Shown here: positions 12,636-22,827 of the stretch, one piece after another
Position numbering within the stretch: position 1 is the stretch's first letter
Layout: every line of letters begins with the position of its first letter
Assembly (NCBI GenBank): GCA_048013815.1
Contig: CM106585.1
Span: 14,570,001-14,634,000 of the forward strand
Length of the DNA stretch: 64,000 nucleotides
Source of the DNA: Setoptus koraiensis
Taxonomy: Eukaryota > Arthropoda
Direction of reading: 5' to 3'
The notes under the pieces: model-generated
Seen by the model: the letters and a program-made list of their open reading frames with translations, nothing else
Database searches by the model: none
Told to the model about the DNA's origin: nothing
Position numbers and translations under genes: made by a program

Positions 12636-14123
12636 GCTAGAGGAACAATATCAATATTTATAGGTATTTGTATATTATGTTGTCATTTCTATTACGGGCC
12701 GTGTTCTTTGTTGCTCGAATTGTTGTGTTCGGTTCGAATTTGCAGCTTCATCAAATCTGCATCCCGTAATGCCGAGGATGATGATAAAAAATAAATTTTC
12801 CGACGCGGGGGTATTTGCGAGCCGAGCTTACTACCACTATTTAGTCCGGTGAGCTGGACAAGGGAGAGGGCATGGGTCAGCGGCAAATTGAGACAACACG
12901 CAAGAAAATCATGACGAACAGATGGACGCTTGATTGATTTCGTGTATTTTGCATAATAGCAATCATTGGCTTGTTGCAATTTTAGGCTGCAGCAAAATCA
13001 AAGTAGGTAATATTAAGGGGATGTAATGCTGCAATCAAACAAACATTTCACACTTGGCAAAACTAATGTTGATACTCACTATGTGTGCTCATGACACATT
13101 GTGTCATGAAATTGTTGCATTGTTGCATCATGCTTGCTACCATTATATACCATTATTGTGTATCATGGCTTTATCGGCTCTTGACAGGTATAGGCCAGGT
13201 TTTGTTGTTGGGCACTGTGGCTTTAAAACCGGTCGGCCGATTGAAGCCGCATCCGAAGAAGACAATACAATGTACGTTTGCAAAATGCAAGTAGCGCAGA
13301 TAAATACACACAATCTTATCTATTGACTATCTAGATCTAGATAAGAAAGTGTTGAAAGACAAAATGGATGAGACGGAATAGAACTAATTTTATTACTGAG
13401 TGTCTAAGCATTGCATGAATGATGATTGTTCCAATTGTCATTGTAAACAATTCTTGTTCCATGTTTAATCAAGCGCGACTCTTGTTCGTCGCCTCGTTGC
13501 ATTGTTATTTCACCAGGTGCTGCCTATAAAATGTATGTGTGTTACGCAACGCTTACAGCAGAAATCAAACTAGATCGTGCCAATTGCCAACTCGCAAATC
13601 GTACATCCCTTCGCAGAGATACAGCAATTACCTTGCTGAATCAATCTAACCCGATTTGTGCCTCATTTTACATGGCAGATAGTCAGGTGGAAAAGAAGTG
13701 GAGCAAGCAATTATTCAAATCAGTGCAACTAGTCTGGTCCGACACTCTGACGCCATCTATCTTTGAGTTGTGCCTATAGACATTTTTGCTCTATATAGGT
13801 CTAGCTCTGTCATTTGCTCCACATAACTGCTATAACACTACAACAACCTAACGATATATCAGCACAAGAATATTTCTGACACATACAAGACCACACATTG
13901 GGTCACAATAGACAATAGAACAGAATGGTATTGAACTACCAGTGACCGACTGACAAAACGGAAAGGTCTCTGCATGTGTGTAGTTCAAACTTCGAATTGA
14001 GAGACACCGTTTGTGAATAGTATTGGTGATAATGGTATAGTTTGTGAATACCAAGTATCGACAAATATCAAATACAGATGTTGATGTAATTAAAGTTAAC
14101 ACTTTGATATTGTATTGTTTGAC

Positions 14124-14146
14124 TAGTAGTAGTAGTGGTGGTAGTG

Positions 14147-14176
<30 letters not shown>
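14124..14176. repeat. TAG/TGG trinucleotide microsatellite
   Basis: A run of AGT units with scattered GGT variants. It produces a spurious poly-serine/glycine frame on the plus strand and a leucine-rich frame on the minus strand, neither of which I regard as a gene. Confidence 0.9.
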
Positions 14177-14178
<2 letters not shown>

Positions 14179-15878
14179 TGTTGTGGTGGTTGTAGTAGTT
14201 GTAGGTGTGCGATCTTGCACTCAAATGCAATTGTTTCCATTCAAATTCACGCCGGCAAACAACAAATTGCTGCTAAACGAAAAACATTTCTCATCTATAG
14301 TCAGTTAAACTAATAACAATATGTTCAATTTTTGTTATTTTAGAATAAAATTTGCATGTGAAGCCAAGATAAGAATCTTCCATTATCAATTGATTTGATC
14401 AGCATGTACAAATTGAATGAATGTATAATGTTTCATTCACAGGTTGTCGAAATAGGTATGCGCTTCTCTCTTGCCCACCTTGTTTCAAGTATACCTACTT
14501 CAGCATGATTCTTACATCTCTCTCTCCCCTTCTTTCAGATTCCACCAAACAAGCGAGGAGAGTGAACTTTACTGTTAGTTTATTCATTCAAATCTAGAGA
14601 AAATGCAACAAATATGCATCTTACAATTTAAATGATTTTCGATTTGAGTATTTATATCAACAAACCTGCAAAATAGTTTGACTAACTGACTAAACATCTC
14701 TCTCTCTCCGTCTATTCCAAATCTCCTCTTGTCGAGAGTTCTCTCTTGAGAATCTAAGAATTGTTGCTCTTGATTCGCTCAAGAGAGGCATAGACAAAAA
14801 ACAACACACATGTATAAATACAAAGAGCCACGATAGATACACACCGTCGGAGGGAAGCAACAGCAACAACTCATCCATTTGTCTAATACTCTAATGAAGA
14901 TGCAAATTATGCCTATCAAAGAAGAAATATCGACAGCAATCACAACAACAGCAACAACGGTAACAACAAATTGATTTTGATTTCCTTTGTTAGCAAAAGC
15001 AACTTGTTTTGCATGTCAGTGTTGTTGTTGTTGTTGTTCTATCTACTTGAACACTCTGACGAACAACAAAAGAATCATAGCTATACAGCTATGACGGGCC
15101 AAATATTAATGTGTCCGAACCATCTTTTGTTTGAAGCTGAAAAACTTAGACAAACAGTAAATCACACAATTTCTCTCATTCTCGTGTGTACCTCGCAAGC
15201 AGCTATTAGATGAGTACCATCTCAAATATTTACTTATTGTGTGTCTGTGTGTGTATATCCATGGATATATCTGAAAGATTGGAATCGCATGAATTGAATA
15301 GTTTGACCAGGGCCGAACTCTGTCACCGCGGATGCATTCGTCGATCACGATGCATATTATACTTGTAATGATTTAGATATACATAAATGTGGTTGATCAA
15401 AATTTGATCGTTTCGAGATGAACTGCTCGCATTCCATGTTTCACAGCTACATTTTATTCATTATTTGGTAAAATTTGAGTGATGGCTATGATAAAGTAGT
15501 TTATAAAATGAATTCAGTTAATTCGATATGATACAACATTGATCATTCTTTTTGTAGACTTGGAACAACGGCATTCTAAATGAAGTTATAACATAATCAT
15601 CAGTCCTTTTCATAAGTGTATTCTTTCTCTCTCTCTCTCTCTCTCCCTCCTCTTTTGGTGGCTTTCTTAATCCAAAATAAATTTCATTCAATGTGCTATG
15701 AACGATTTTCGCTCTGTGAGTTGTTTTCTCAATTTAATATAGTCATAAAAACAATTTTTTTGGCAAGGACTTCATGCTACACTAATGTGGCACAATTCGT
15801 CAATTTTTGTTAAGATACAGCATCATTCTGAGTAAAAATTCTGAATAATAATTTGCAGAAAAAACAATCGGTCGATTT

Positions 15879-16928
15879 TCATTCATCTTTACTCGCATTC
15901 CCTGCTAGTTCTCTGAGTTTGGTCGAGATACCATGACGAATTTTCTGGACGACCACCAAAGTTGTAGTAAACATATTACCGATGAATATTATAAAATATA
16001 TGATTGCTGTAGTAATTACTTGCCAATGAAAGTTTTCCGATTCTCTGTGTAATTGATACAACTTGTAAGCGCTATATAGTTGCAATAGATATCCAACGTA
16101 AAGCACTGGCAACAAAAATGATAGTCCTCTCCACATCCAAGACTGAAATCCTTGTAAAGTTACATCCATGTCATAACCATAACCCAATGCTCTCAGACGA
16201 TAGAGGCAGTTGTGCTGATAATAGAATTGAAGATATCGTAAAAATGCTGTATAAATTGTATACAGCAAAAATTGTGATCTAAAATCATTGTACAGCTTCC
16301 CATCTGGCCATAAAATTATAATGCCTGCCTGTATAGTTGTTATGAACTGTAGTGCCCTCCACCAACCATTGATCCTTGATCCATTGACTATTAAAATACT
16401 CTCTCTGATAGTCAGCGTACAATGATACCAAACTAAAAGAAATTGTAATGTTGCATCTAATGCTCGATAGTTAAACACCAATGTGATAAACGATAATATA
16501 CATATTATGAGATTTAATATAAGCTTAAATCTCTCGTATTCTTCCTTGTATAATAGTCGAGCTTCTCTTTTGATAAGATTTACGTTGAATAGTCCCAAAA
16601 TTACTCTGAGGTATAGACCACCGGTTTTAGGTAGAGTATCCTTGAATCTCAACAATTGACTATATCTGAATTCCGTTTGCTGTTCGATTCTATATTTAAG
16701 GTTCGTCTCTATATCACTATGAGTCTCATTCTTTTTCAATCTAATTCTAAGTTCCTTGATTTTAGTCAATTTTTTCTCTATTGTATCCGATAGTTTCTGT
16801 TGTATTTTATTAGCCTTTTGCACATGAGTCTGATACTCTCTGTGCGTTTCTTCAAGCTGATTTAGTTCATTCTCCAAGACGATATGGTCCGCCTCAATTT
16901 CATTTATTCCGTCCGCATCAAGTGCCAT
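15879..16928 (-). CDS. TMEM120: TMEM120 (TMPIT) family membrane protein
   Basis: A 349-residue intronless gene. Residues 1 to about 95 form a charged, heptad-rich coiled coil, followed by six predicted membrane segments from about residue 131 to 335. The family blocks GLYLRVILG, LVWYHCTLTIRESIL, NGSRINGWW, CLYRLRALGYG and GFQSWMWRGLSFLLP are all present, and the length matches vertebrate TMEM120A/B. These proteins sit in the nuclear envelope and ER. They dimerise, have a fold related to ELOVL fatty acid elongases, can bind coenzyme A, and are linked to fat-cell metabolism. A proposed ion-channel role is disputed. The start is the first ATG of the frame and gives a full-length coiled coil. The gene is divergent from NOB1, about 830 bp away. 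Confidence 0.95.
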   Translation of the reverse strand: MALDADGINEIEADHIVLENELNQLEETHREYQTHVQKANKIQQKLSDTIEKKLTKIKELRIRLKKNETHSDIETNLKYRIEQQTEFRYSQLLRFKDTLPKTGGLYLRVILGLFNVNLIKREARLLYKEEYERFKLILNLIICILSFITLVFNYRALDATLQFLLVWYHCTLTIRESILIVNGSRINGWWRALQFITTIQAGIIILWPDGKLYNDFRSQFLLYTIYTAFLRYLQFYYQHNCLYRLRALGYGYDMDVTLQGFQSWMWRGLSFLLPVLYVGYLLQLYSAYKLYQLHRESENFHWQVITTAIIYFIIFIGNMFTTTLVVVQKIRHGISTKLRELAGNASKDE

Positions 16929-17762
16929 TGTTCCAGAAATCTACGGGCGCTCTGCAGGGTTGAATCAATCGATGTATAAACAATGTGAAAATAGATAGTT
17001 TCAGAGTTCAATTAGCTAGATTGGCTGACATGTATGAGTTGGACCCCATGTTAAGGATGGTGGTTGATTATGTAGAACAAATGATACACGTGGATTTGAC
17101 AAACATTACGTGGCCTCTACATGTATTTTTGATGTCTACGAGCTTATAATTATTATCATAAACAATCAAACAAATAAAAACAAATGGCACCATAATCTGT
17201 TACATTGTCCTATAGGTGGCGCACTAAAAAAACCACAATACAGTGGGTTATGCACTGGTGCAATCATGAGCGGCGACGTCATTGCGATTATTTCCATGAG
17301 ATTATGCCCAAGGCAAAGATTGTTTCAAAAAATGCGCACAACCAATCGCAAAATAAATCCTTATTTTGTGCGGTTTTTCCTGTTTTCTTCGATGGAGCTC
17401 CGCGAGAGGCGCTTTTAACGCGCCGAAAATACTATTGCAACCAAAGAATGTTCCGTTGAATCTTTCTTTCATTTTGATTGCTCCATCTTCACTTCTGCAC
17501 ACAACAGTCAACGTGCAAGCGACTCACCAATTATTGTTGTCGCCGACTCAAGCAACATAACTGCAGCGATAGTGAGCCCTGGCGGAAACTATCCAAACCA
17601 CTAGGCATAACTTCGCACAGTTCATTTCGAAGCATGTCAACCTCGTGTCCAGATAATCGTCATGTAAATGATCAAGTGCCTATCTATCGGAAGATTACAT
17701 TTCTAATCACGATCTAATTTATTTAATCGATCACACCTTATCAAATCATTCAATTATCAACA
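16929..17762. other. Divergent intergenic region between TMEM120 and NOB1
   Basis: No domain-bearing frame is seen. This stretch should hold the promoters and 5' leaders of both flanking housekeeping genes, but I see no clear TATA box or other motif that fixes a start site. Confidence 0.45.
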
Positions 17763-18902
17763 ATGGACAAGACTTCTACACTTGGCCCTCCGATCGAACA
17801 TCTGGTCATCGATTCATCGGCATTAATTCATCAGGGTCCCATCGGTGAGACCGGCAAACACATCTACTGCTGTAATGAAATTGTTGCGGAAATAAAAGAT
17901 AAAGCCACACGCGATCGTCTTCAAATATTACCTTATGAAGTCAAAATGCTCAACGCCGATGTTGATGCTATTCAGCATGTTGTGGAATTTTCTAAAAAAA
18001 CCGGAGACTACAAACAGTTGTCAGCGGTAGACTTGAAACTGATTGCTATCACATTTCAGTTGGAAAAGCGCTTCAATGGCCTGAAATACATACATTCTGA
18101 ACCCAGAGATATCTCGGTCAAAGCAATAGACAGCAAAAAACAAGTCAAATCCAAAAAGCGGGACGATGAGATCCAAAAGATGGACACTGATGAAATGGAG
18201 ATCTTGGATGATGAGCAAATGTCAGACGAAGAAGGAGCATCGGCATCCAGCGAAGAGGATGATAGTGGTGGTTGGATCACACCCGATAATATAGCTGAAG
18301 TCTACAAGAAAATGGGAGTCATACAAGCAAACGAGGCCCCAGATGAAACTCCCAAGGATCGCATAAGAGTTGCTTGTATGACGTCTGATTTTTCGATTCA
18401 AAACTGCATGATGCAGATGGGCATGCTAGTGGTGTCACCAAAAGACGGTCTGATGATCAAAGAGGCCAAGAAGGTTGCGCTAAGATGTCATGCTTGCTAT
18501 AAGGTTCTGTATGATGCATCTAAGGCAAAAGGTGACTTTTGCCCACATTGTGGAAATCTAGACACCTTGAAAAGAGTTAACTACTCTATCGACAAGGATG
18601 GAAATAAACAGATCTACATAAATTACAAAAGAGATATTAGAGTCAAAGGAAATAACAAGTCTCTACCATTACCCCGAGGAGGCAAGCATTCTAAGGATCC
18701 TATACTAGCACCTGATCAACCGATTCCAAAAGAGAGAGACCCGAAATTGGCAATACTTGAGAAGAAAATGGTCTCTGCAGACAATGTTCTATCTGATCCA
18801 GCCTACCTAACTAGAACTAATCCCTTCGCCAATCACGTTATCAGAGAAGTTAATAAGGCTAGAGCGGGGGGAAATAGGTTCATAAGGCGTAAACGCCATT
18901 AA
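17763..18902 (+). CDS. NOB1: RNA-binding protein NOB1, 20S pre-rRNA D-site endonuclease
   Basis: NOB1 cleaves 20S pre-rRNA at site D to make mature 18S rRNA during the last steps of 40S ribosomal subunit maturation. The 379-residue product has the PIN nuclease domain at the N-terminus with acidic residues expected for metal binding (D17 in HLVIDSSALIH, E43 in the EIVAEIKD block, D90 in QLSAVDLKLIA). An acidic linker (residues about 140-175) follows, then the NOB1 zinc ribbon at about 242-262 with paired CHAC and CPHC. The C-terminus is basic and ends in RRKRH. Length is close to the human protein (412). The gene is intronless and converges on the Acf1-like gene. ATTAAA at 18952-18957 is a possible poly(A) signal. 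Confidence 0.96.
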   Translation: MDKTSTLGPPIEHLVIDSSALIHQGPIGETGKHIYCCNEIVAEIKDKATRDRLQILPYEVKMLNADVDAIQHVVEFSKKTGDYKQLSAVDLKLIAITFQLEKRFNGLKYIHSEPRDISVKAIDSKKQVKSKKRDDEIQKMDTDEMEILDDEQMSDEEGASASSEEDDSGGWITPDNIAEVYKKMGVIQANEAPDETPKDRIRVACMTSDFSIQNCMMQMGMLVVSPKDGLMIKEAKKVALRCHACYKVLYDASKAKGDFCPHCGNLDTLKRVNYSIDKDGNKQIYINYKRDIRVKGNNKSLPLPRGGKHSKDPILAPDQPIPKERDPKLAILEKKMVSADNVLSDPAYLTRTNPFANHVIREVNKARAGGNRFIRRKRH

Positions 18903-19017
18903 ATTGAAAGGATGTATTCTCTTTATACAGGTCCATTTGTTAACTAATTTGATTAAAATCCTATCTGTACATAAGCGTAATGTAAAAATCATCAGTGAAG
19001 ACAACAAGCCTTTAAGT

Positions 19018-19023
19018 TTTATT
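19018..19023 (-). terminator. Poly(A) signal of the Acf1-like gene
   Basis: AATAAA on the minus strand lies only about 36 bp after the Acf1-like stop codon. The Acf1-like 3' UTR must be short, squeezed into the 157-bp gap before the convergent NOB1 stop. Confidence 0.5.
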
Positions 19024-19059
19024 CCTTTGTTGGAGACTACTTGACGATTAGATACTAGA

Positions 19060-22000
19060 TCACTCATACGACATTGCTCTCGTTCTTCTTTTGTGAGTTT
19101 TTTGCCTCAGTCTACGAGACCTTCTGATACCAGATTGTTCAAGTATGAGCTTGTTCAATTTAAAAGCGGGGCATTCGGAGACCCATTCCCTTATCGTGGA
19201 CTTCTCGGCTGTAAGAGTTTCAAGCAACTCGCTCTCGCGATAACCCCTCTTGTTTAGTGTCTCTATGAGGCAATCAATAGATTCAGCTGAATGATAAAAC
19301 CACCATCTCGATTGATTTTCTGAGTTTTTCTTCCCGTGCACGACACACGTGGATTCGTCCCCACTGCATCTAGCCATTTCTTCGAATCGGCAGTCTGATT
19401 GCTTATCATCGTTAACAGTCGGTTTGGGCTTTTCTATGCTAGATGGTTGATCGTCAGAAACGTCGCCAGAATCGCCATTCATCTTTGGGGTCGAAGCATC
19501 TTCAATACTTTCTTTGTCACTTTGCTTAGATTCAGTAATAGCTTTATATGTGCAACTTTGAGGGTCAGAGGGATTGTCTCGATTGAATCTCAATTTAAAC
19601 CTAGATTCGGTTGGTGTAGCTTCCTCAAGACATGGACCAAAATCTGTATCGTCCCACTCGACGAATAATCCGGGCAGTGATTGGAACAACCAATATCTGC
19701 GGTACGCTCGATCTCTTCCGATTGGATGTACTCCATAGAGAGATTGGACATTCCTGATTTCAGCCCTAAGATGAATCAACTGATTATTATGTTCCTCTAA
19801 ACGTCTACTTCTTTCAACTTGATACTCGTCATAAGCAACCAAATTTTCCTCGTAAGCTCTCTCAAGATCTTCAAAAGTTGGCTCCGGCTCATCCCCGTGC
19901 TCGCTGATAACCATGCTATTTTCCGATGCGACACCCTTCCTTTCTGTAGTTGTTGATATTGCACTATCTAAATTGAAAGTTATCTTCTTTTTCAATGATT
20001 CATCGGTAGAAGTTTTCTCATCGACACCGTTTTCACTTAAAACATGGCCGTTCATCTTGAGACAGCTCTTGATGTTACCATTAGTGAGTGGGGTCATGGA
20101 AATTCCGTTGATCAGGCTTGAGTCGGATTCAATCAAGTCAAGTTTGTCCATCTTACCATTTGAATTGACTATTGTAATGGCCTCTTGATGCTCTTTAATC
20201 TGATTTGTACTTTCTTGGTCTAGAGCTTCATGGTCAGACTTATCAGTACTTGCGGCATGATCATTCTTGCGCTTAGGATGTTGCAGCTTCTTGACACAAT
20301 TCTCTCTGTCCCATCTGGCGAAAGCTGCAGCTGCGGCTCTATATTCTTTCCTAAGCTCATTGAGGCGCTCATTGGCAGCTTCGATGTACGCTCTAGTTCC
20401 TATGAATGAGAAAACTTGGTTTATAAGTGCATGAATCAATTTTATCCTTTCATCCATGTTGAGATCGAAAATAGATGTGTCCGATAATTTTTTAATTAGT
20501 TCAGGCTCTTGCATACACAACCAAAGACCAGGATCTTCTCTTGCCGAGTACCATCCATTATACACAGATCTACTCTTTGGGTAGGTCCCAGATTGAAGAA
20601 GATGAAGACGAAGAACTTCTGTAACATTATTGGAATCCAACTCGATATCATAGAGAGGTTGCTTAATAGAAGCTTGCACATCTTGCGCAGCCTTTATAGC
20701 CGAACCAATAAGATCATTCATATTGATTTCTTTGTTGTGGTCATCCTCATCTATATCACTGACTCCGTCAACGCATATTTCTGCATTGTCTGTATCCATT
20801 TGATCGCCATTTTGGATTTGGTCTAAGTTAGAAGAGGCTGCAACGGATTCGGATTTTGGATGACTGTTGGTTTCAGAAACAGTAGAGGATTTAGTATGTG
20901 CAGATTCTTTTGTTTCTTCCTCGACTCCGAGTCCTTCTTGCGTTGGTTGAAGGCGAAATATAGTGTTGAGAAGATATTGAACAACAGTTCCTAAAGCACT
21001 ATCATCGTTCTTGTCCAGTAATATCTCTTCTAGTGTATCAAAATCTATACCAGTGGGACAAAAATCTTTGAAATCGCTGAAAATTTCATGAAAGTTATAA
21101 AAAACTTCCATGATGTAGATCGCATCACCAAAATGTTCCTGAGGAATGTCACAATCTATGGGTGTCGCGGTGGGAAGTGGCCTGAGATCATCTCTCTCTA
21201 AATCTTCGCATTTTTTCTCCCATTCTTGAAGAAAAGCGGTTATTGCTTTACGTTCTTCTTCGCGTTTCTGTTTCTCTAGTTGTTTAGCCAGTATCAATGC
21301 TTCCTTCTTCCTTTTAGCCTCCAACTCTTTCTCTTTGGCAATCTCAGCCGGTGTTTTAGATTTCTTTTTTGAGGACTTTTCGGGTGCTTCAGTACCACTT
21401 TCTTGAGATTTCTTCTTAGCAGAGCCAGGTTTCGGTCCGCGCTTCTTTGGGGTTGCTTCCTCGGGAGATTTGGAGGCTAGCAACTCTTCGGCCAAATCCT
21501 TGTTCTTTTTATTTTTCAATTTTCTTCCATCTATCTTTCCAGTTGAAGTTAATAAATCAGGATCTATACCCTCTGGTACTGGCATGTCGTACTTGTGCGG
21601 GTCGTAGGGATACTTCTTCTTTTTGGGGGTATGAGCGGGGGTTTCGGTGCCATCAGACCCTTTTTTCTTGGACTTGTCTGTAGTACCTTCAGTTGCAGAA
21701 TCCCCGTCTTTCTGTTTCTTCTTTTTCTTTTTGATGTTTGGCGTCTCGACATTTGTGTCAGAAGAATTCTCGGCGCCTTCGCTCTTCTTTTTCTTCTTTT
21801 TCTTGAGGGGTTGCTCTTCACCTTTGTCAGCTTCATTCTCACTAAGTTTTCTTTTTCTTTGGCTATCGTCACCCTCTTTGATTTGTTTGGTGACCTTAGT
21901 ACTTAAATCTTTGGTGAGAGTGGGTTCTTTGATTTTAACTACAGTATTATTTTTCCTATCAAATTTAGGCTCAGGTCCGGCAAAGAAATCTGTCCAGCTG

Positions 22001-22827
22001 ACATCATTCAATTTGTACAATTCCTTCGTTTCTGTCTTAATGTCAAAGACTTGATTTCGCTTTGTTTCAGCGAGATGGTGCCTCAAAAAAAGTCTTAATC
22101 TATCCTTACTAAATATTCCTTTCGGCCTAAGAATGCAGCTGGCATCTACAATTATATCATCATTATCACTGTCGTTGCTATTATTTGCTACCAAAGAACT
22201 GCTGTCATTAACTTCTTCGGAAGTTGCGCCTTCTTGTTCTTTATCATCTAATTTCAGTACATCGGCTTGTTTAATCTTATTTATGAGGGCGATTTTGTCC
22301 TGGCCACCGTTCACCTTGACCTGATATTTATATAAATGAGGATCCAGCCCATATGAGACAGTTTGGCCTAAACATTCGTTTGATGATGTGCAATTATCTT
22401 CTGCTGGAGATATTACTTTGATAATCTCGCCCGAGAGCTTGAGATCATTTTTAATGATATCTACCGTCTCTCCTAAGAAATATCTGTTGCATACAAAAAT
22501 GTAAATCATATCACAAATGTCACGAGATGCTGAGGTTGTAATATATCGCATCAAATACAAAATAGGTATCTGCATTGGTTTGGGAAATGTTTGTATGAGT
22601 ATTTTAGATTGAGACTCTGATTCCAAAGCCTCTTCGTAAGTAAGTGGAGATTTCCCGGAAACACTACAAGTCCAAACAAGACTATTAGTGAGGATAGATC
22701 TCTCGAAGAAAGCGTCATGACTTGTGAATATTTCATCTGTCAAAGGTAAATAGAAAACCTCATCGTCGGGGCTTAGGTCGTGTGGAACAGGGACCGGTAC
22801 AAATGGTTCCTTGTTTAGAAGAGGCAT
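19060..22827 (-). CDS. Acf1/BAZ1-like ISWI chromatin-remodelling subunit without PHD and bromodomain
   Basis: A 1255-residue single-exon product resembling the large subunit of ACF/CHRAC, which pairs with the ISWI ATPase to space nucleosomes. Domains in order: a WAC domain at about 20-120 (DEVFYLPLTDEIF, then FFERSILTNSLVWTCSVSG); several lysine-rich stretches at about 310-500; a DDT domain at about 562-625 (GDAIYIMEVFYNFHEIF to LDKNDDSALG), the expected ISWI contact; WHIM1/2 segments at about 729-820 (YNGWYSAREDPGLWL); and a WHIM3/WSD block at about 1019-1060 (IGRDRAYRRYWLFQSLPG). The protein ends in a basic tail at a stop 157 bp from NOB1, where fly Acf1 and human BAZ1A would continue with PHD fingers and a bromodomain. 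There is no room for those domains before NOB1. Start chosen as the first ATG, directly before the WAC domain. Confidence 0.9.
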   Translation of the reverse strand: MPLLNKEPFVPVPVPHDLSPDDEVFYLPLTDEIFTSHDAFFERSILTNSLVWTCSVSGKSPLTYEEALESESQSKILIQTFPKPMQIPILYLMRYITTSASRDICDMIYIFVCNRYFLGETVDIIKNDLKLSGEIIKVISPAEDNCTSSNECLGQTVSYGLDPHLYKYQVKVNGGQDKIALINKIKQADVLKLDDKEQEGATSEEVNDSSSLVANNSNDSDNDDIIVDASCILRPKGIFSKDRLRLFLRHHLAETKRNQVFDIKTETKELYKLNDVSWTDFFAGPEPKFDRKNNTVVKIKEPTLTKDLSTKVTKQIKEGDDSQRKRKLSENEADKGEEQPLKKKKKKKSEGAENSSDTNVETPNIKKKKKKQKDGDSATEGTTDKSKKKGSDGTETPAHTPKKKKYPYDPHKYDMPVPEGIDPDLLTSTGKIDGRKLKNKKNKDLAEELLASKSPEEATPKKRGPKPGSAKKKSQESGTEAPEKSSKKKSKTPAEIAKEKELEAKRKKEALILAKQLEKQKREEERKAITAFLQEWEKKCEDLERDDLRPLPTATPIDCDIPQEHFGDAIYIMEVFYNFHEIFSDFKDFCPTGIDFDTLEEILLDKNDDSALGTVVQYLLNTIFRLQPTQEGLGVEEETKESAHTKSSTVSETNSHPKSESVAASSNLDQIQNGDQMDTDNAEICVDGVSDIDEDDHNKEINMNDLIGSAIKAAQDVQASIKQPLYDIELDSNNVTEVLRLHLLQSGTYPKSRSVYNGWYSAREDPGLWLCMQEPELIKKLSDTSIFDLNMDERIKLIHALINQVFSFIGTRAYIEAANERLNELRKEYRAAAAAFARWDRENCVKKLQHPKRKNDHAASTDKSDHEALDQESTNQIKEHQEAITIVNSNGKMDKLDLIESDSSLINGISMTPLTNGNIKSCLKMNGHVLSENGVDEKTSTDESLKKKITFNLDSAISTTTERKGVASENSMVISEHGDEPEPTFEDLERAYEENLVAYDEYQVERSRRLEEHNNQLIHLRAEIRNVQSLYGVHPIGRDRAYRRYWLFQSLPGLFVEWDDTDFGPCLEEATPTESRFKLRFNRDNPSDPQSCTYKAITESKQSDKESIEDASTPKMNGDSGDVSDDQPSSIEKPKPTVNDDKQSDCRFEEMARCSGDESTCVVHGKKNSENQSRWWFYHSAESIDCLIETLNKRGYRESELLETLTAEKSTIREWVSECPAFKLNKLILEQSGIRRSRRLRQKTHKRRTRAMSYE

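Larger units (their letters stand above)
10396..15878. other. Long intergenic region without supported genes
   Basis: The open frames here are short, lack domains and several run through simple repeats. Visible structure includes a CA microsatellite (12601-12632), a TAG/AGT trinucleotide run (about 14124-14176), a CT run (about 15625-15645), a 21-base palindrome (13089-13109) and a 16-base perfect palindrome (13328-13343). Small spliced exons or non-coding RNAs cannot be excluded. Confidence 0.5.
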
